From Lentisphaerota bacterium (GTDB lineage Bacteria; Verrucomicrobiota; Kiritimatiellia; RFP12; UBA3636), in NCBI GenBank assembly GCA_012514445.1, contig JAAZAI010000088.1, positions 1 through 5,672 of the forward strand: a stretch of DNA of 5,672 nt. The letters are read 5' to 3'. The notes beneath the pieces are model-generated. The model was given only the letters and a program-made list of their open reading frames with translations, was not told the DNA's origin and did no database searches. Shown one piece after another: positions 1 through 5,672 of this stretch. Every line of letters begins with the position of its first letter. The first letter of the stretch is position 1. A program made the translations under genes and the position numbers.

Positions 1-1
1 C

Positions 2-595
2 CTCCGCCGCCGCGGCATCCCCAACTGGGGCGTCTTCGGCCAGAAGGAGCTCCAGGGCGGCGGCCCGCTCATCGACATCGGCGTGCACATCATCGAGGCC
101 GCCTACGAGTTCATGGGCTGCCCGAAACCCGTCGCCGCCAGCGCCAACACCTGGACGTACCTCGGCGACAAGCCCTCCACCACGCGCAGCGCCTGGCCTG
201 GCTGGGACTGGAAGACCTACACGGTCGAAGACCTCGCCATCGGGCAGATCCGCTTCGACAACGGCGCCATCATGCAGGTGGAGTCCGCGTTCGCCTGCCA
301 CATGAAGGAGCACGATGTGCAGAACTTCACCGCCATGGGCACCAAGGGCGGCTGCAACTGGGAGGACGCCGAGATCTACACCGATCTCAACGACCTCATG
401 GTCAACGCCAAGCCCGCGTTCGTCGGTTCGCAGGACTGGGGCAACCTCTTCAATCGCAAGCTCCAGAACTGGGTCGACGGCTGCCTCAAGGGCTCCGAGC
501 TCGGTGCCTCCGGCTACGATGGACTCGCCGTCCAGAAGATTCTCGACGGCCTCTATCGCTCCGCCGCCGCCGGCAAGGAAGTGACGATCAAGTAA
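2..595 (+). CDS. Gfo/Idh/MocA family oxidoreductase, C-terminal part (5' end outside window)
   Basis: The reading frame is already open at the left edge and gives 197 visible residues before a TAA stop at 593-595, so the N-terminal NAD(P)-binding Rossmann domain lies outside the window. What remains is the substrate-binding half. Near visible residues 19-29 the motif GGGPLIDIGVH carries the Asp and His expected at the catalytic site of Gfo/Idh/MocA enzymes. It is followed by a beta-sheet-rich stretch (IGQIRFDNGAIMQVESAFA) and the usual C-terminal helix ending LYRSAAAGKEVTIK. The family uses bound NAD(P) to oxidise or reduce sugars, inositols and related polyols; the substrate cannot be told from this fragment. 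The GTG at position 83 is internal to the conserved motif and is not a credible start. A strong terminator follows 22 bp after the stop, so this is the last gene of its transcription unit. It is convergent with, and clearly different in sequence from, the minus-strand oxidoreductase of the same superfamily. Confidence 0.9.
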   Translation, partial: LRRRGIPNWGVFGQKELQGGGPLIDIGVHIIEAAYEFMGCPKPVAASANTWTYLGDKPSTTRSAWPGWDWKTYTVEDLAIGQIRFDNGAIMQVESAFACHMKEHDVQNFTAMGTKGGCNWEDAEIYTDLNDLMVNAKPAFVGSQDWGNLFNRKLQNWVDGCLKGSELGASGYDGLAVQKILDGLYRSAAAGKEVTIK

Positions 596-617
596 CCCGT
601 CGCCTTCCGAAACGAAG

Positions 618-654
618 CGCCTCCGGACGCCGCGCGTCCGGAGGCGTTTTCCTT
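618..654 (+). terminator. Rho-independent terminator of the partial oxidoreductase
   Basis: A perfect 12-bp stem, cgcctccggacg (618-629) pairing with cgtccggaggcg (635-646), encloses a 5-nt loop and is followed directly by TTTTCCTT. It begins 22 bp after the stop codon of the plus-strand gene, the expected place. The T-tract lies only on the plus-strand side, so it should stop plus-strand transcription. Confidence 0.92.
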
Positions 655-705
655 GTAATCGGTCAACAGTCGGGGATTGAAGCAGCCCTGTCGTCTGCCC
701 GATTG

Positions 706-831
706 AGTGAGTGGAGCGTAGTGTGTGGTGAGTAGTTTCCGCTGGGGCTCTGCCCCAGGCCCCGGTAAGAACAACGGGGTCTGGGGTGTCCCCAGCGACA
801 ACTGTTCACCTCGATCTACTCACTACTCACT
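706..831. repeat. 126-bp imperfect palindromic intergenic element (REP/MITE-like candidate)
   Basis: The 42 bases at 706-747 match the reverse complement of 790-831 at 31 of 42 positions by hand count, without gaps. Identity is best toward the centre: 17 of 21 for 727-747 against 790-810, with cgctgggg/ccccagcg exact. Inside are three smaller hairpins: ctggggc-TCT-gccccag (742-758), ccccg/cgggg (760-764 with 775-779) and ctgggg-TGT-ccccag (781-795). The first and third compete with the innermost part of the long stem, so the element can fold either as one long hairpin or as a cloverleaf. The outer arms contain the low-complexity words agtgagt and actcact. It lies between convergent genes, 13 bp past the stop of the minus-strand oxidoreductase. 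It has no coding capacity of its own. Its architecture suggests a dispersed non-autonomous element, but copy number cannot be judged from one window. It might also slow or end minus-strand transcription. Confidence 0.6.
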
Positions 832-844
832 GAAATCTCGGCGC

Positions 845-1837
845 CTACCGGCAGGGGGTCCAGCGGCCGGTCTTCGAGGACTCGTAGGCCGCGGCCATGA
901 TCTTCACGGCGTCGTAGGCGGCGGCGACGTCTTCCTCGAGCTCCGCCACCGGCAGCTCGCCCTTCACGACGGCGATCAGCCGCGGAATGCGGTCGGGTCG
1001 CGCCTCGTCCGACGCCACCGGCGCCGCCGGGATTCCGGGGCCTCCCATCTTCAGGCCGTCCGCGTTCCAGATGCTCTGCTTGGAGCCGATCACTTCGAGC
1101 CCGCTGTGGCCGCCCGTGAACACCCAGCCCGCCTCCGCGCGCCCGATGGCCCCCGAGGCGAACTTCATCATGATCACGCCGTAGTCGTCCACCGTCGGGT
1201 AGGCGCCCGAGAAATTGCCCGTCATGCACCAGACTTCCGTCACGGGGCCGCCGAGGTGGCGCAGCAGATGCACCGCGTGCGTGCCCATGTCCAGAAGCGC
1301 GCCGCCGCCCGACAGCTCGGGCTGCGTGAACCACGCCAGATCCGGATTGTCGAACCAGCGCCCGTACGCCGCATGATGCGCGTTGCGGAAGATCAGATGC
1401 GTCACCTGGCCCAGATCGCCAGCCGCCAGGAGGCGCTTCACCGCGCGGTTCGCGCCGTTGAACGGCTGGAAGTAGCCGAAGGTGAGCGGCGTCTTGTGGC
1501 GCTTCGCGAGCGACACGATCTCGTCGGCGTCCGTCGCGTTCGTGGCCATCGGCTTCTCGCACATCGTTGGCTTGCCGACGGGCAGCACCTTGCGCAGCAG
1601 CGGCAGATGGCGCGTGTTCTCGGCGCAGACGACGAAGGCGTCGACGTCCGGGTCGGCGACGACCTTGTCGAGGTCCGGCTCGAACGGGCAGTTGAACTCC
1701 GCGGCGTATTTCGCGCCACGTTCCGGATTCTCGTCCCAGATGACGTGCGGGGCCTTGCCCGAGACGAGCTTGCCGATGGTTTTGCAGAAATCGCGGCTGT
1801 GGATGTGGGCGACGGAGACGACGGCGATCTTGGGCAT
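845..1837 (-). CDS. Gfo/Idh/MocA family NAD(P)-dependent oxidoreductase
   Basis: This complete 330-residue protein has the family's usual length and two-domain layout. Residues 1 to about 120 form the Rossmann domain, beginning MPKIAVVSVAHIHS and including the EKP motif at 94-96, whose Lys95 normally contacts cofactor and substrate. The C-terminal domain carries GGGALLDMGTHAVH at 177-190, with Asp183 and His187 at the expected catalytic positions, and ends in the typical helix plus SSKTGRW. The first nucleotide-binding loop is unusual: GxGxxG is replaced by SVAHIH. The ATG is preceded by AGGAG (plus-strand 1846-1850) with 8-nt spacing, and the protein starts exactly where the first beta-strand should, which fixes the start. 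It lies 130 bp downstream of pflB on the same strand and has its own candidate promoter, so it may be expressed alone or by read-through. Family members act on sugars, inositols or their acids in the cytoplasm; the substrate here is unknown. Confidence 0.92.
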   Translation of the reverse strand: MPKIAVVSVAHIHSRDFCKTIGKLVSGKAPHVIWDENPERGAKYAAEFNCPFEPDLDKVVADPDVDAFVVCAENTRHLPLLRKVLPVGKPTMCEKPMATNATDADEIVSLAKRHKTPLTFGYFQPFNGANRAVKRLLAAGDLGQVTHLIFRNAHHAAYGRWFDNPDLAWFTQPELSGGGALLDMGTHAVHLLRHLGGPVTEVWCMTGNFSGAYPTVDDYGVIMMKFASGAIGRAEAGWVFTGGHSGLEVIGSKQSIWNADGLKMGGPGIPAAPVASDEARPDRIPRLIAVVKGELPVAELEEDVAAAYDAVKIMAAAYESSKTGRWTPCR

Positions 1838-1918
1838 GGGAAGAACTCCTGGCAGGTGCTGCGGGCGAAACGGCGCCCCGACATCGGAACGCCTCCTCCT
1901 GCTCGCGAATTGCCGAGT

Positions 1919-1947
1919 ATCATACCCCGTCCCGGCGTTCCGCGCAA
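1919..1947 (-). promoter_or_regulatory. Candidate sigma70-type promoter of the minus-strand oxidoreductase
   Basis: On the minus strand, TTGCGC (1942-1947) and TATGAT (1919-1924) are separated by exactly 17 bp. The -10 box matches the consensus at 5 of 6 positions and the -35 box at 3 of 6. The predicted start near 1912 gives a leader of about 75 nt. It is the only AT-rich patch in a GC-rich gap between pflB and the oxidoreductase, which supports the call. No experimental support is available. Confidence 0.5.
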
Positions 1948-1967
1948 GCTGAACCCCCGCCGATGGC

Positions 1968-4187
1968 TCAGAGCTGGCAGTGGAAGGTGCGGTTGACGAC
2001 GTCGAGCTGCTGCTCGCGCGTGAGGCGGATGAACTTGACGGCGTAGCCGGAGACGCGGATCGTGAGCTGCGGGTACTTCTCGGGATGGTCCATCGCGTCG
2101 AGGAGCGTCTCGCGCTGGAGGACGTTGACGTTGAGATGGTGGCCGTTGTCGGTGAAGTAGCCGTCGAGCAGCGCCATGAGGTTCTCCTGCTTCTCCGCGT
2201 CCGTCTTGCCGAGGGACTCGGGGATGATGGAGAAGGTGTTCGAGATGCCGTCCTCGGCGAAGTCGTACTGGAGCTTGGCCACGGAGCGCAGGGAGGCGAT
2301 GGCGCCCTGGAGGTCGCGCCCGTGCATCGGGTTCGCGCCGGGGGCGAAGGGCTCGCCGGCCTTGCGCCCGTCCGGGGTCGAGGCGGTCTTGCTGCCGTAC
2401 ATCACGTTGGAGGTGATCGTGAGGATCGAGAGCGTGGGCTTCGACTTGCGGTAGGTGTGGTGCTTGGCGAATTCGCGGTAGAAATTGCGGACCACCTCGA
2501 CGGCGAGCTGGTCGACGCGGTCGTCGTCGTTGCCGTACTTGGGGAAGTCGCCCTCGATCTGGAAATCGGTGGCGAGGCCCTTCTCGTTGCGGACGGCGGT
2601 CACCTGGGCGTGCTTGATGGCGGAGAGGCTGTCCACGAGCACGGAGAGCCCGGCGATGCCGCCGGCCATCGTGCGCACGATCGTGTCGTCGTGCAACGCC
2701 ATCTCGAGGCGCTCGTAGCAGTACTTGTCGTGCATGTAGTGGATCGTGTTGAGCGTGTCCATGTACAGCTTGGCGAGCCACGCCACGACCTTGTTGAAGT
2801 TGATCATGACCTCCTCGAAGACGAGGGGGCCGCGCTCGCCGAGGATGCGCAGCTCCGGGCCGACCTGCGCGTTATCGAAGGAGACGTCCATGCCGCCGTT
2901 GATCGCGTAGAGCAGGGCCTTGGCGAGGTTGACGCGCGCGCCGAAGAACTGGAGCTGCTTGCCGATGCGCATCGCGGAGACGCAGCAGGCGATGCCGTAG
3001 TCGTCGCCGAACTTCGGGAGCATGAGCGTGTCGTTCTCGTACTGGACTGACGAGGTGCGGATCGAGACTTCGGTGCAGAAGCGCTTGAAGGGCTCGGGCA
3101 GGCGCGGGCTCCAGAGCACGGTGAGATTGGGCTCGGGGGCGGGGCCGAGGTTGACGAGGGTGTGGAGGAATCGGTAGGTCGTCTTGGTGACCATGTGCCG
3201 GCCGTCCCCGGCCATCCCCGCGAGCGACTCGGTGACCCAGGTGGGGTCGCCGGAGAAGATCTCGTCGTACGCCGGCACGCGCAGGAAGCGCACCATGCGA
3301 AGCTTCATGATGAAATGGTCGACCATTTCCTGGATCTGCTCCTCGTCGTAGGTCCCGGCGGCGAGGTCGGCCTCGGCGTAGCAGTCGAGGAAGGTGGAGA
3401 TGCGCCCGATGGACATGGCGGCGCCGTTCTGCTCCTTGACCGCCGCGAGGTAGGCGAGGTAGAGCCACTGGATCGCCTCCTTCACGTCGCGCGCCGGGCG
3501 CGTGACGTCGAAGCCGTATGCGGCGGACATCGCCTCCAGCTCGTGGAGGGCGCGGATCTGCTCGGAGGTCTCCTCGCGCTTGCGGATGAGGCCGGAGTCC
3601 ATGATGTCGCGGACCATCTCGTTCTTGGCGGCCTCCTTCATCTTGATGAGGAAGGCGGTGCCATAGAGCGGTACGCGGCGGTAGTCGCCGATGATGCGCC
3701 CGCGCCCGTAGGAGTCGGGGAGGCCGGTGACGATGCCCGCGTGGCGCGCGAGCTTCATCTCGTCGGTGTACGCGTCGAAGACGCCGTCGTTGTGCGTCTT
3801 GCGGTAGTTGAAGACGCGCTCGACTTCGGGATCCATCTCGCGCCCGTAGGCCTTGAGCTGGGTGCGGACGAGGCGGATGCCGCCGAAGGGCATGATGGCG
3901 CGCTTGAGGGGCGCATCCGTCTGGAGGCCGACGATCTGCTCGAGATCGCGGTCGATGTAGCCGGGGGCGTGGGCGGTGATCGTGGAGATGGTCGAGGCGT
4001 CGATGTCGTAGACGCCCCCGCGCCGCCGCTCCTCGTCCATGAGCGCGACGACCTTTCCCCACAGCGCGCGGGTTCGCTCCGTGGGGGCTTTCAGGAACGC
4101 GCTGTCGCCGTCGTAGGGCGTGTAGTTGCGCTGGATGAAGTCGCGGACGTTGACTTCGTTCTGCCAGGGGCCAGGTTGGAATTTCAT
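1968..4187 (-). CDS. pflB: Pyruvate formate-lyase (formate C-acetyltransferase), glycyl radical enzyme
   Basis: This cytoplasmic enzyme converts pyruvate and CoA into acetyl-CoA and formate without oxygen. The 739-residue product resembles E. coli PflB (760 residues) from end to end. It starts with WQNEVNVRDFIQRNYTPYDGD and has GLPDSYGRGRIIGDYRR near 155-171. The catalytic pair Cys401-Cys402 sits in YGIACCVSAM, and the C-terminal glycyl-radical motif RVSGYAV carries Gly714, 25 residues from the end. All core motifs are intact, which separates it from glycerol dehydratase, choline lyase and other glycyl radical relatives. Compared with the E. coli protein it lacks a few residues between MALLDGYF and HHLNVNV. 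The start is set by homology. No good Shine-Dalgarno precedes the ATG, but the upstream gene stops only 4 nt before it, so translational coupling is likely. The radical-SAM activase (PflA) it requires is not encoded in this window, and no formate channel gene is seen either. Confidence 0.97.
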   Translation of the reverse strand: MKFQPGPWQNEVNVRDFIQRNYTPYDGDSAFLKAPTERTRALWGKVVALMDEERRRGGVYDIDASTISTITAHAPGYIDRDLEQIVGLQTDAPLKRAIMPFGGIRLVRTQLKAYGREMDPEVERVFNYRKTHNDGVFDAYTDEMKLARHAGIVTGLPDSYGRGRIIGDYRRVPLYGTAFLIKMKEAAKNEMVRDIMDSGLIRKREETSEQIRALHELEAMSAAYGFDVTRPARDVKEAIQWLYLAYLAAVKEQNGAAMSIGRISTFLDCYAEADLAAGTYDEEQIQEMVDHFIMKLRMVRFLRVPAYDEIFSGDPTWVTESLAGMAGDGRHMVTKTTYRFLHTLVNLGPAPEPNLTVLWSPRLPEPFKRFCTEVSIRTSSVQYENDTLMLPKFGDDYGIACCVSAMRIGKQLQFFGARVNLAKALLYAINGGMDVSFDNAQVGPELRILGERGPLVFEEVMINFNKVVAWLAKLYMDTLNTIHYMHDKYCYERLEMALHDDTIVRTMAGGIAGLSVLVDSLSAIKHAQVTAVRNEKGLATDFQIEGDFPKYGNDDDRVDQLAVEVVRNFYREFAKHHTYRKSKPTLSILTITSNVMYGSKTASTPDGRKAGEPFAPGANPMHGRDLQGAIASLRSVAKLQYDFAEDGISNTFSIIPESLGKTDAEKQENLMALLDGYFTDNGHHLNVNVLQRETLLDAMDHPEKYPQLTIRVSGYAVKFIRLTREQQLDVVNRTFHCQL

Positions 4188-4191
4188 GGTG

Positions 4192-5397
4192 TCAGTATTT
4201 CCCGTGGCGCTGGATGGCGGCCATGAGCAGTCGCATGCTCGTGAGGCGCGTGCCGTTGTTGATGGAGCCGGCCGTGGCGAAGTTCAGCCCGCGGGCCTCT
4301 CGCGCCTGGGCGAAGTCGCGGAGGAACTCCGCCACCATGTTGGCCGTCTCGTTGCGGCTGTATGTGAAGGGCGCGAGCTGGCCGTCGATGACCGCGTTCG
4401 GGCAGTGGCGGCGGATTTCCGCCACGCTCAGCGTCGGGCCGAAGTTGGTTCCCGTCAGGTCGAGCTCCGCGAGCTGCGGTAGCAGGTGCCCCATCGCCGA
4501 GTCGCTGTGCTGGTAGCGGCGGTCGCCGGGGTCCGGCGCGTAGCGGCCGAAGACGGCCCGGTGGATGGGCATCGCGAACGCCTCGTACAGTTCGGGGTTG
4601 AAGAGGCAGGAGTTGTCGTCCGCCCACGACCAGCCGCGCGGCGCCGTCTCCGGGGTGAAGCCGGCCTCTTCGTCCAGAACGCGGGCCCTCGCGAGGATGG
4701 CGCGGCCGAGCACGTCCGAGAAGCGCCGGAAGAGGGATTCATCGTCGTAGTGGAGCATCAGCAGGTTTTCGGGGCCGAAGACCGAGCAGGCGAACGTGCA
4801 GGGACCGCGCTGGCCTCGGTACAGCGGCGCCGGAGCGCCGAGCGCGGTCAGCCGCGCCTTCTCGGCGTCCCAGTTCTCCGGCAGCAGGAAGTCGCGGAGG
4901 TTCTCCAGGCGCCGTTCGACGCGGTCGAGGAGCGCGGCGAGTTCGCCGGGGGTGTTCGCGGACTGGTGGAGCCACCACGATCCGGCCGGGCCGCCCTCCC
5001 ACACGTTGCGCGCCTCGAAGATGTCGTGGAGCGCCTTGACTTCCGGCCAGACGCGCGCCGGGTCCCGGGGCTTCTCGTTGAGGAGCCGACGGTCGACGAT
5101 TCTCTCGGCGACGTCGTTGTAGCGCTTCGCGACGTCCAGCGCCCACGGCTCGTCGTGATGATAGCGCCAGTAGTCCTCCTCCAGCCCGAGCTCGGCGTAG
5201 ACGCACTCCCAGTTGAGCGAGGCGCCGAAGCAGCACTGGGGGCAGTCCGGGGAGAACGGATCGGCTCGGGCGATGTCCTGGTCGCGCCAGAAGGCGTCGA
5301 GATCGACGGGGGCGAGACCGCCGTTGGCGGCGGTGTCCGACAGGAGGCGGTCGACCTTGGATTGCTCTTCGCGCGGGAGCGTTTCGTATGCGTTCAT
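4192..5397 (-). CDS. Uroporphyrinogen decarboxylase-fold (UroD-like) protein of unknown function
   Basis: The 401-residue protein shows the later landmarks of the UroD/methylcobamide:CoM methyltransferase fold. These are GPCTFACSVFGPENLLMLHYDDE at about 198-220 (in UroD roughly GP.t.A....G.e.ll), a conserved acidic patch WSWADDNSCLFNPELYEAF at 257-274, and HSDSAMGHLLPQLAELDLTGTNFG at 297-320 (UroD-like H.CG..... lp.l.elg.d). It lacks the substrate-binding RP.W.MRQAGRY motif of true HemE. It also lacks the His-x-Cys and C-terminal Gly-Cys zinc ligands of MtaA-type methyltransferases: here they read His297-Ser-Asp and Gly377-Ser. A cysteine cluster, CPQCC, sits at 52-56. It is therefore neither a confident heme enzyme nor a confident methyltransferase. 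The ATG has a weak AGGGA (plus-strand 5409-5413) at 11-nt spacing, so the start is probable rather than certain. It is the first gene of a unit with pflB, 4 nt apart. No signal peptide or membrane segment is visible. Confidence 0.78.
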   Translation of the reverse strand: MNAYETLPREEQSKVDRLLSDTAANGGLAPVDLDAFWRDQDIARADPFSPDCPQCCFGASLNWECVYAELGLEEDYWRYHHDEPWALDVAKRYNDVAERIVDRRLLNEKPRDPARVWPEVKALHDIFEARNVWEGGPAGSWWLHQSANTPGELAALLDRVERRLENLRDFLLPENWDAEKARLTALGAPAPLYRGQRGPCTFACSVFGPENLLMLHYDDESLFRRFSDVLGRAILARARVLDEEAGFTPETAPRGWSWADDNSCLFNPELYEAFAMPIHRAVFGRYAPDPGDRRYQHSDSAMGHLLPQLAELDLTGTNFGPTLSVAEIRRHCPNAVIDGQLAPFTYSRNETANMVAEFLRDFAQAREARGLNFATAGSINNGTRLTSMRLLMAAIQRHGKY

Positions 5398-5415
5398 GTT
5401 CGGACTGTTCCCTGC

Positions 5416-5432
5416 CCGGGCGAAACGCCCGG
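5416..5432 (-). promoter_or_regulatory. Leader hairpin just upstream of the UroD-like gene's ribosome-binding site
   Basis: A perfect 7-bp stem with a 3-nt loop reads CCGGGCG-TTT-CGCCCGG on the minus strand. It ends 2 nt before the weak Shine-Dalgarno AGGGA and 18 nt before the start codon. No T-tract follows, so it is not a terminator. In the mRNA it could influence ribosome access or stability; that role is inference. Confidence 0.4.
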
Positions 5433-5455
5433 ATTATCGGTTTGTCCACCTTGGG

Positions 5456-5498
5456 GATTGAACAATCAAGTCTATCCCAATCGCTTTCGCGGGGTCAA
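5456..5498 (-). promoter_or_regulatory. Candidate promoter and overlapping operator-like dyad for the UroD-like gene and pflB
   Basis: On the minus strand, TTGACC (5493-5498; 5 of 6 to consensus) is followed after 18 bp by TAGACT (5469-5474; 4 of 6). The predicted start falls near 5462, giving a leader of about 65 nt. Centred on that start is the inverted repeat GATTG-TT-CAATC (5456-5467). This is nested in a wider dyad, TTGGGAT to ATCCCCAA with one bulged base, spanning about 5452-5479 and covering the -10 box. Such placement suits a repressor site. No specific regulator can be named from the sequence. Confidence 0.45.
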
Positions 5499-5638
5499 CG
5501 GAAAACGCCTCGATTCCGGTAATCGGGTGTGTGTCAGGATCGTAACAGGGTTGTAGTTATTGGGGGTTGGAAGTTGCCTTCAAGCTTTGTCGCGAGCTAC
5601 GTCGGACCCAACAAAGTCCTGATCGTAATCGATGGAAG

Positions 5639-5659
5639 GGCGCGCAGGCCCTGCGCGCC
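5639..5659. other. Strong GC hairpin near the right edge, possible terminator of a gene beyond it
   Basis: GGCGCGCAG (5639-5647), loop GCC, then CTGCGCGCC (5651-5659) form a perfect 9-bp stem. On the minus strand it is followed by CTTCCAT, a poor U-tract; on the plus strand there is none. It may end a minus-strand gene located beyond 5672, which would isolate the UroD-like/pflB unit. The frames running off the right edge show no recognisable protein. Apart from this hairpin and the promoter region, I see nothing assignable in 5398-5672. Confidence 0.35.
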
Positions 5660-5672
5660 GCCGGGCAACCCG

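Noticed and set aside
553..801. 82-residue minus-strand frame over the terminator and repeat
   Set aside because: It runs through the terminator and the palindromic element and into the plus-strand gene; no motif or ribosome-binding site.
725..1996. 423-residue plus-strand open frame opposite the oxidoreductase
   Set aside because: It starts inside the palindromic repeat, is Arg/Ala/Val-rich low-complexity sequence with no motif, and lies antisense to a gene with clear family motifs.
1438..2781. 447-residue minus-strand frame bridging pflB and the oxidoreductase
   Set aside because: Its Arg/Pro/Ser-rich composition is typical of out-of-frame reading of GC-rich genes; both overlapped genes are recognised in other frames.
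1980..4226. Two plus-strand frames of about 355 residues each (1980-3050 and 3162-4226)
   Set aside because: Both are antisense to pflB and are rich in Val, Asp, Glu, Gly and Leu, as expected from the complement of its codons; no motif or start signal supports them.
5455..5464. The word ggggattgaa occurs in both intergenic regions (also near 672-681)
   Set aside because: The shared stretch is short and flanking bases do not match, so a repeat family cannot be claimed.
4486..5556. 356-residue plus-strand frame opposite the UroD-like gene
   Set aside because: It is a shadow composition antisense to a gene with recognisable fold landmarks, and it extends through the promoter region.
5580..5672. 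Possible C-terminal end of a minus-strand gene entering from the right (stop at 5580-5582)
   Set aside because: All three minus frames stay open for about 24 or more codons because of base composition, none looks protein-like, and the frame crosses the 9-bp hairpin.

Overview
This is a GC-rich bacterial window holding four protein-coding genes, one of them cut by the left edge. The mix is a pair of unrelated Gfo/Idh/MocA-type oxidoreductases, a divergent uroporphyrinogen-decarboxylase-fold (UroD-like) protein and an E. coli-type pyruvate formate-lyase. Large families of Gfo/Idh/MocA and UroD-like proteins are typical of Planctomycetes, Verrucomicrobia, Lentisphaerae and Hydrogenedentes, so an anaerobic or facultative member of that general group is my guess. 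No rRNA or marker gene is present to confirm it.

Layout, left to right. Positions 2-595 (+) encode the C-terminal 197 residues of a Gfo/Idh/MocA oxidoreductase, followed by a textbook intrinsic terminator (618-650). Positions 706-831 hold a 126-bp imperfect palindrome containing three further hairpins, lying between convergent genes; it looks like a REP/MITE-type intergenic element. Positions 845-1837 (-) encode a complete second Gfo/Idh/MocA oxidoreductase with its own candidate sigma70 promoter (1919-1947). Positions 1968-4187 (-) encode pyruvate formate-lyase (pflB), with the Cys-Cys active site and glycyl-radical motif intact. Positions 4192-5397 (-) encode the UroD-like protein, only 4 nt upstream of pflB. 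The remaining 5398-5672 is non-coding as far as can be seen. It carries a candidate promoter with an operator-like dyad at the predicted start site, a leader hairpin, and a strong hairpin near the right edge.

The UroD-like gene and pflB almost certainly form one transcription unit reading right to left, and pflB appears to rely on translational coupling. The minus-strand oxidoreductase follows after 130 bp and can be read from its own promoter or by read-through. PFL cleaves pyruvate with CoA to acetyl-CoA and formate under anoxia and needs a radical-SAM activase, which is not in this window. The biochemical reason for pairing a UroD-like protein with PFL is not evident. That pairing is the most unusual thing here; no mobile element gene, CRISPR array, tRNA or rRNA was seen.
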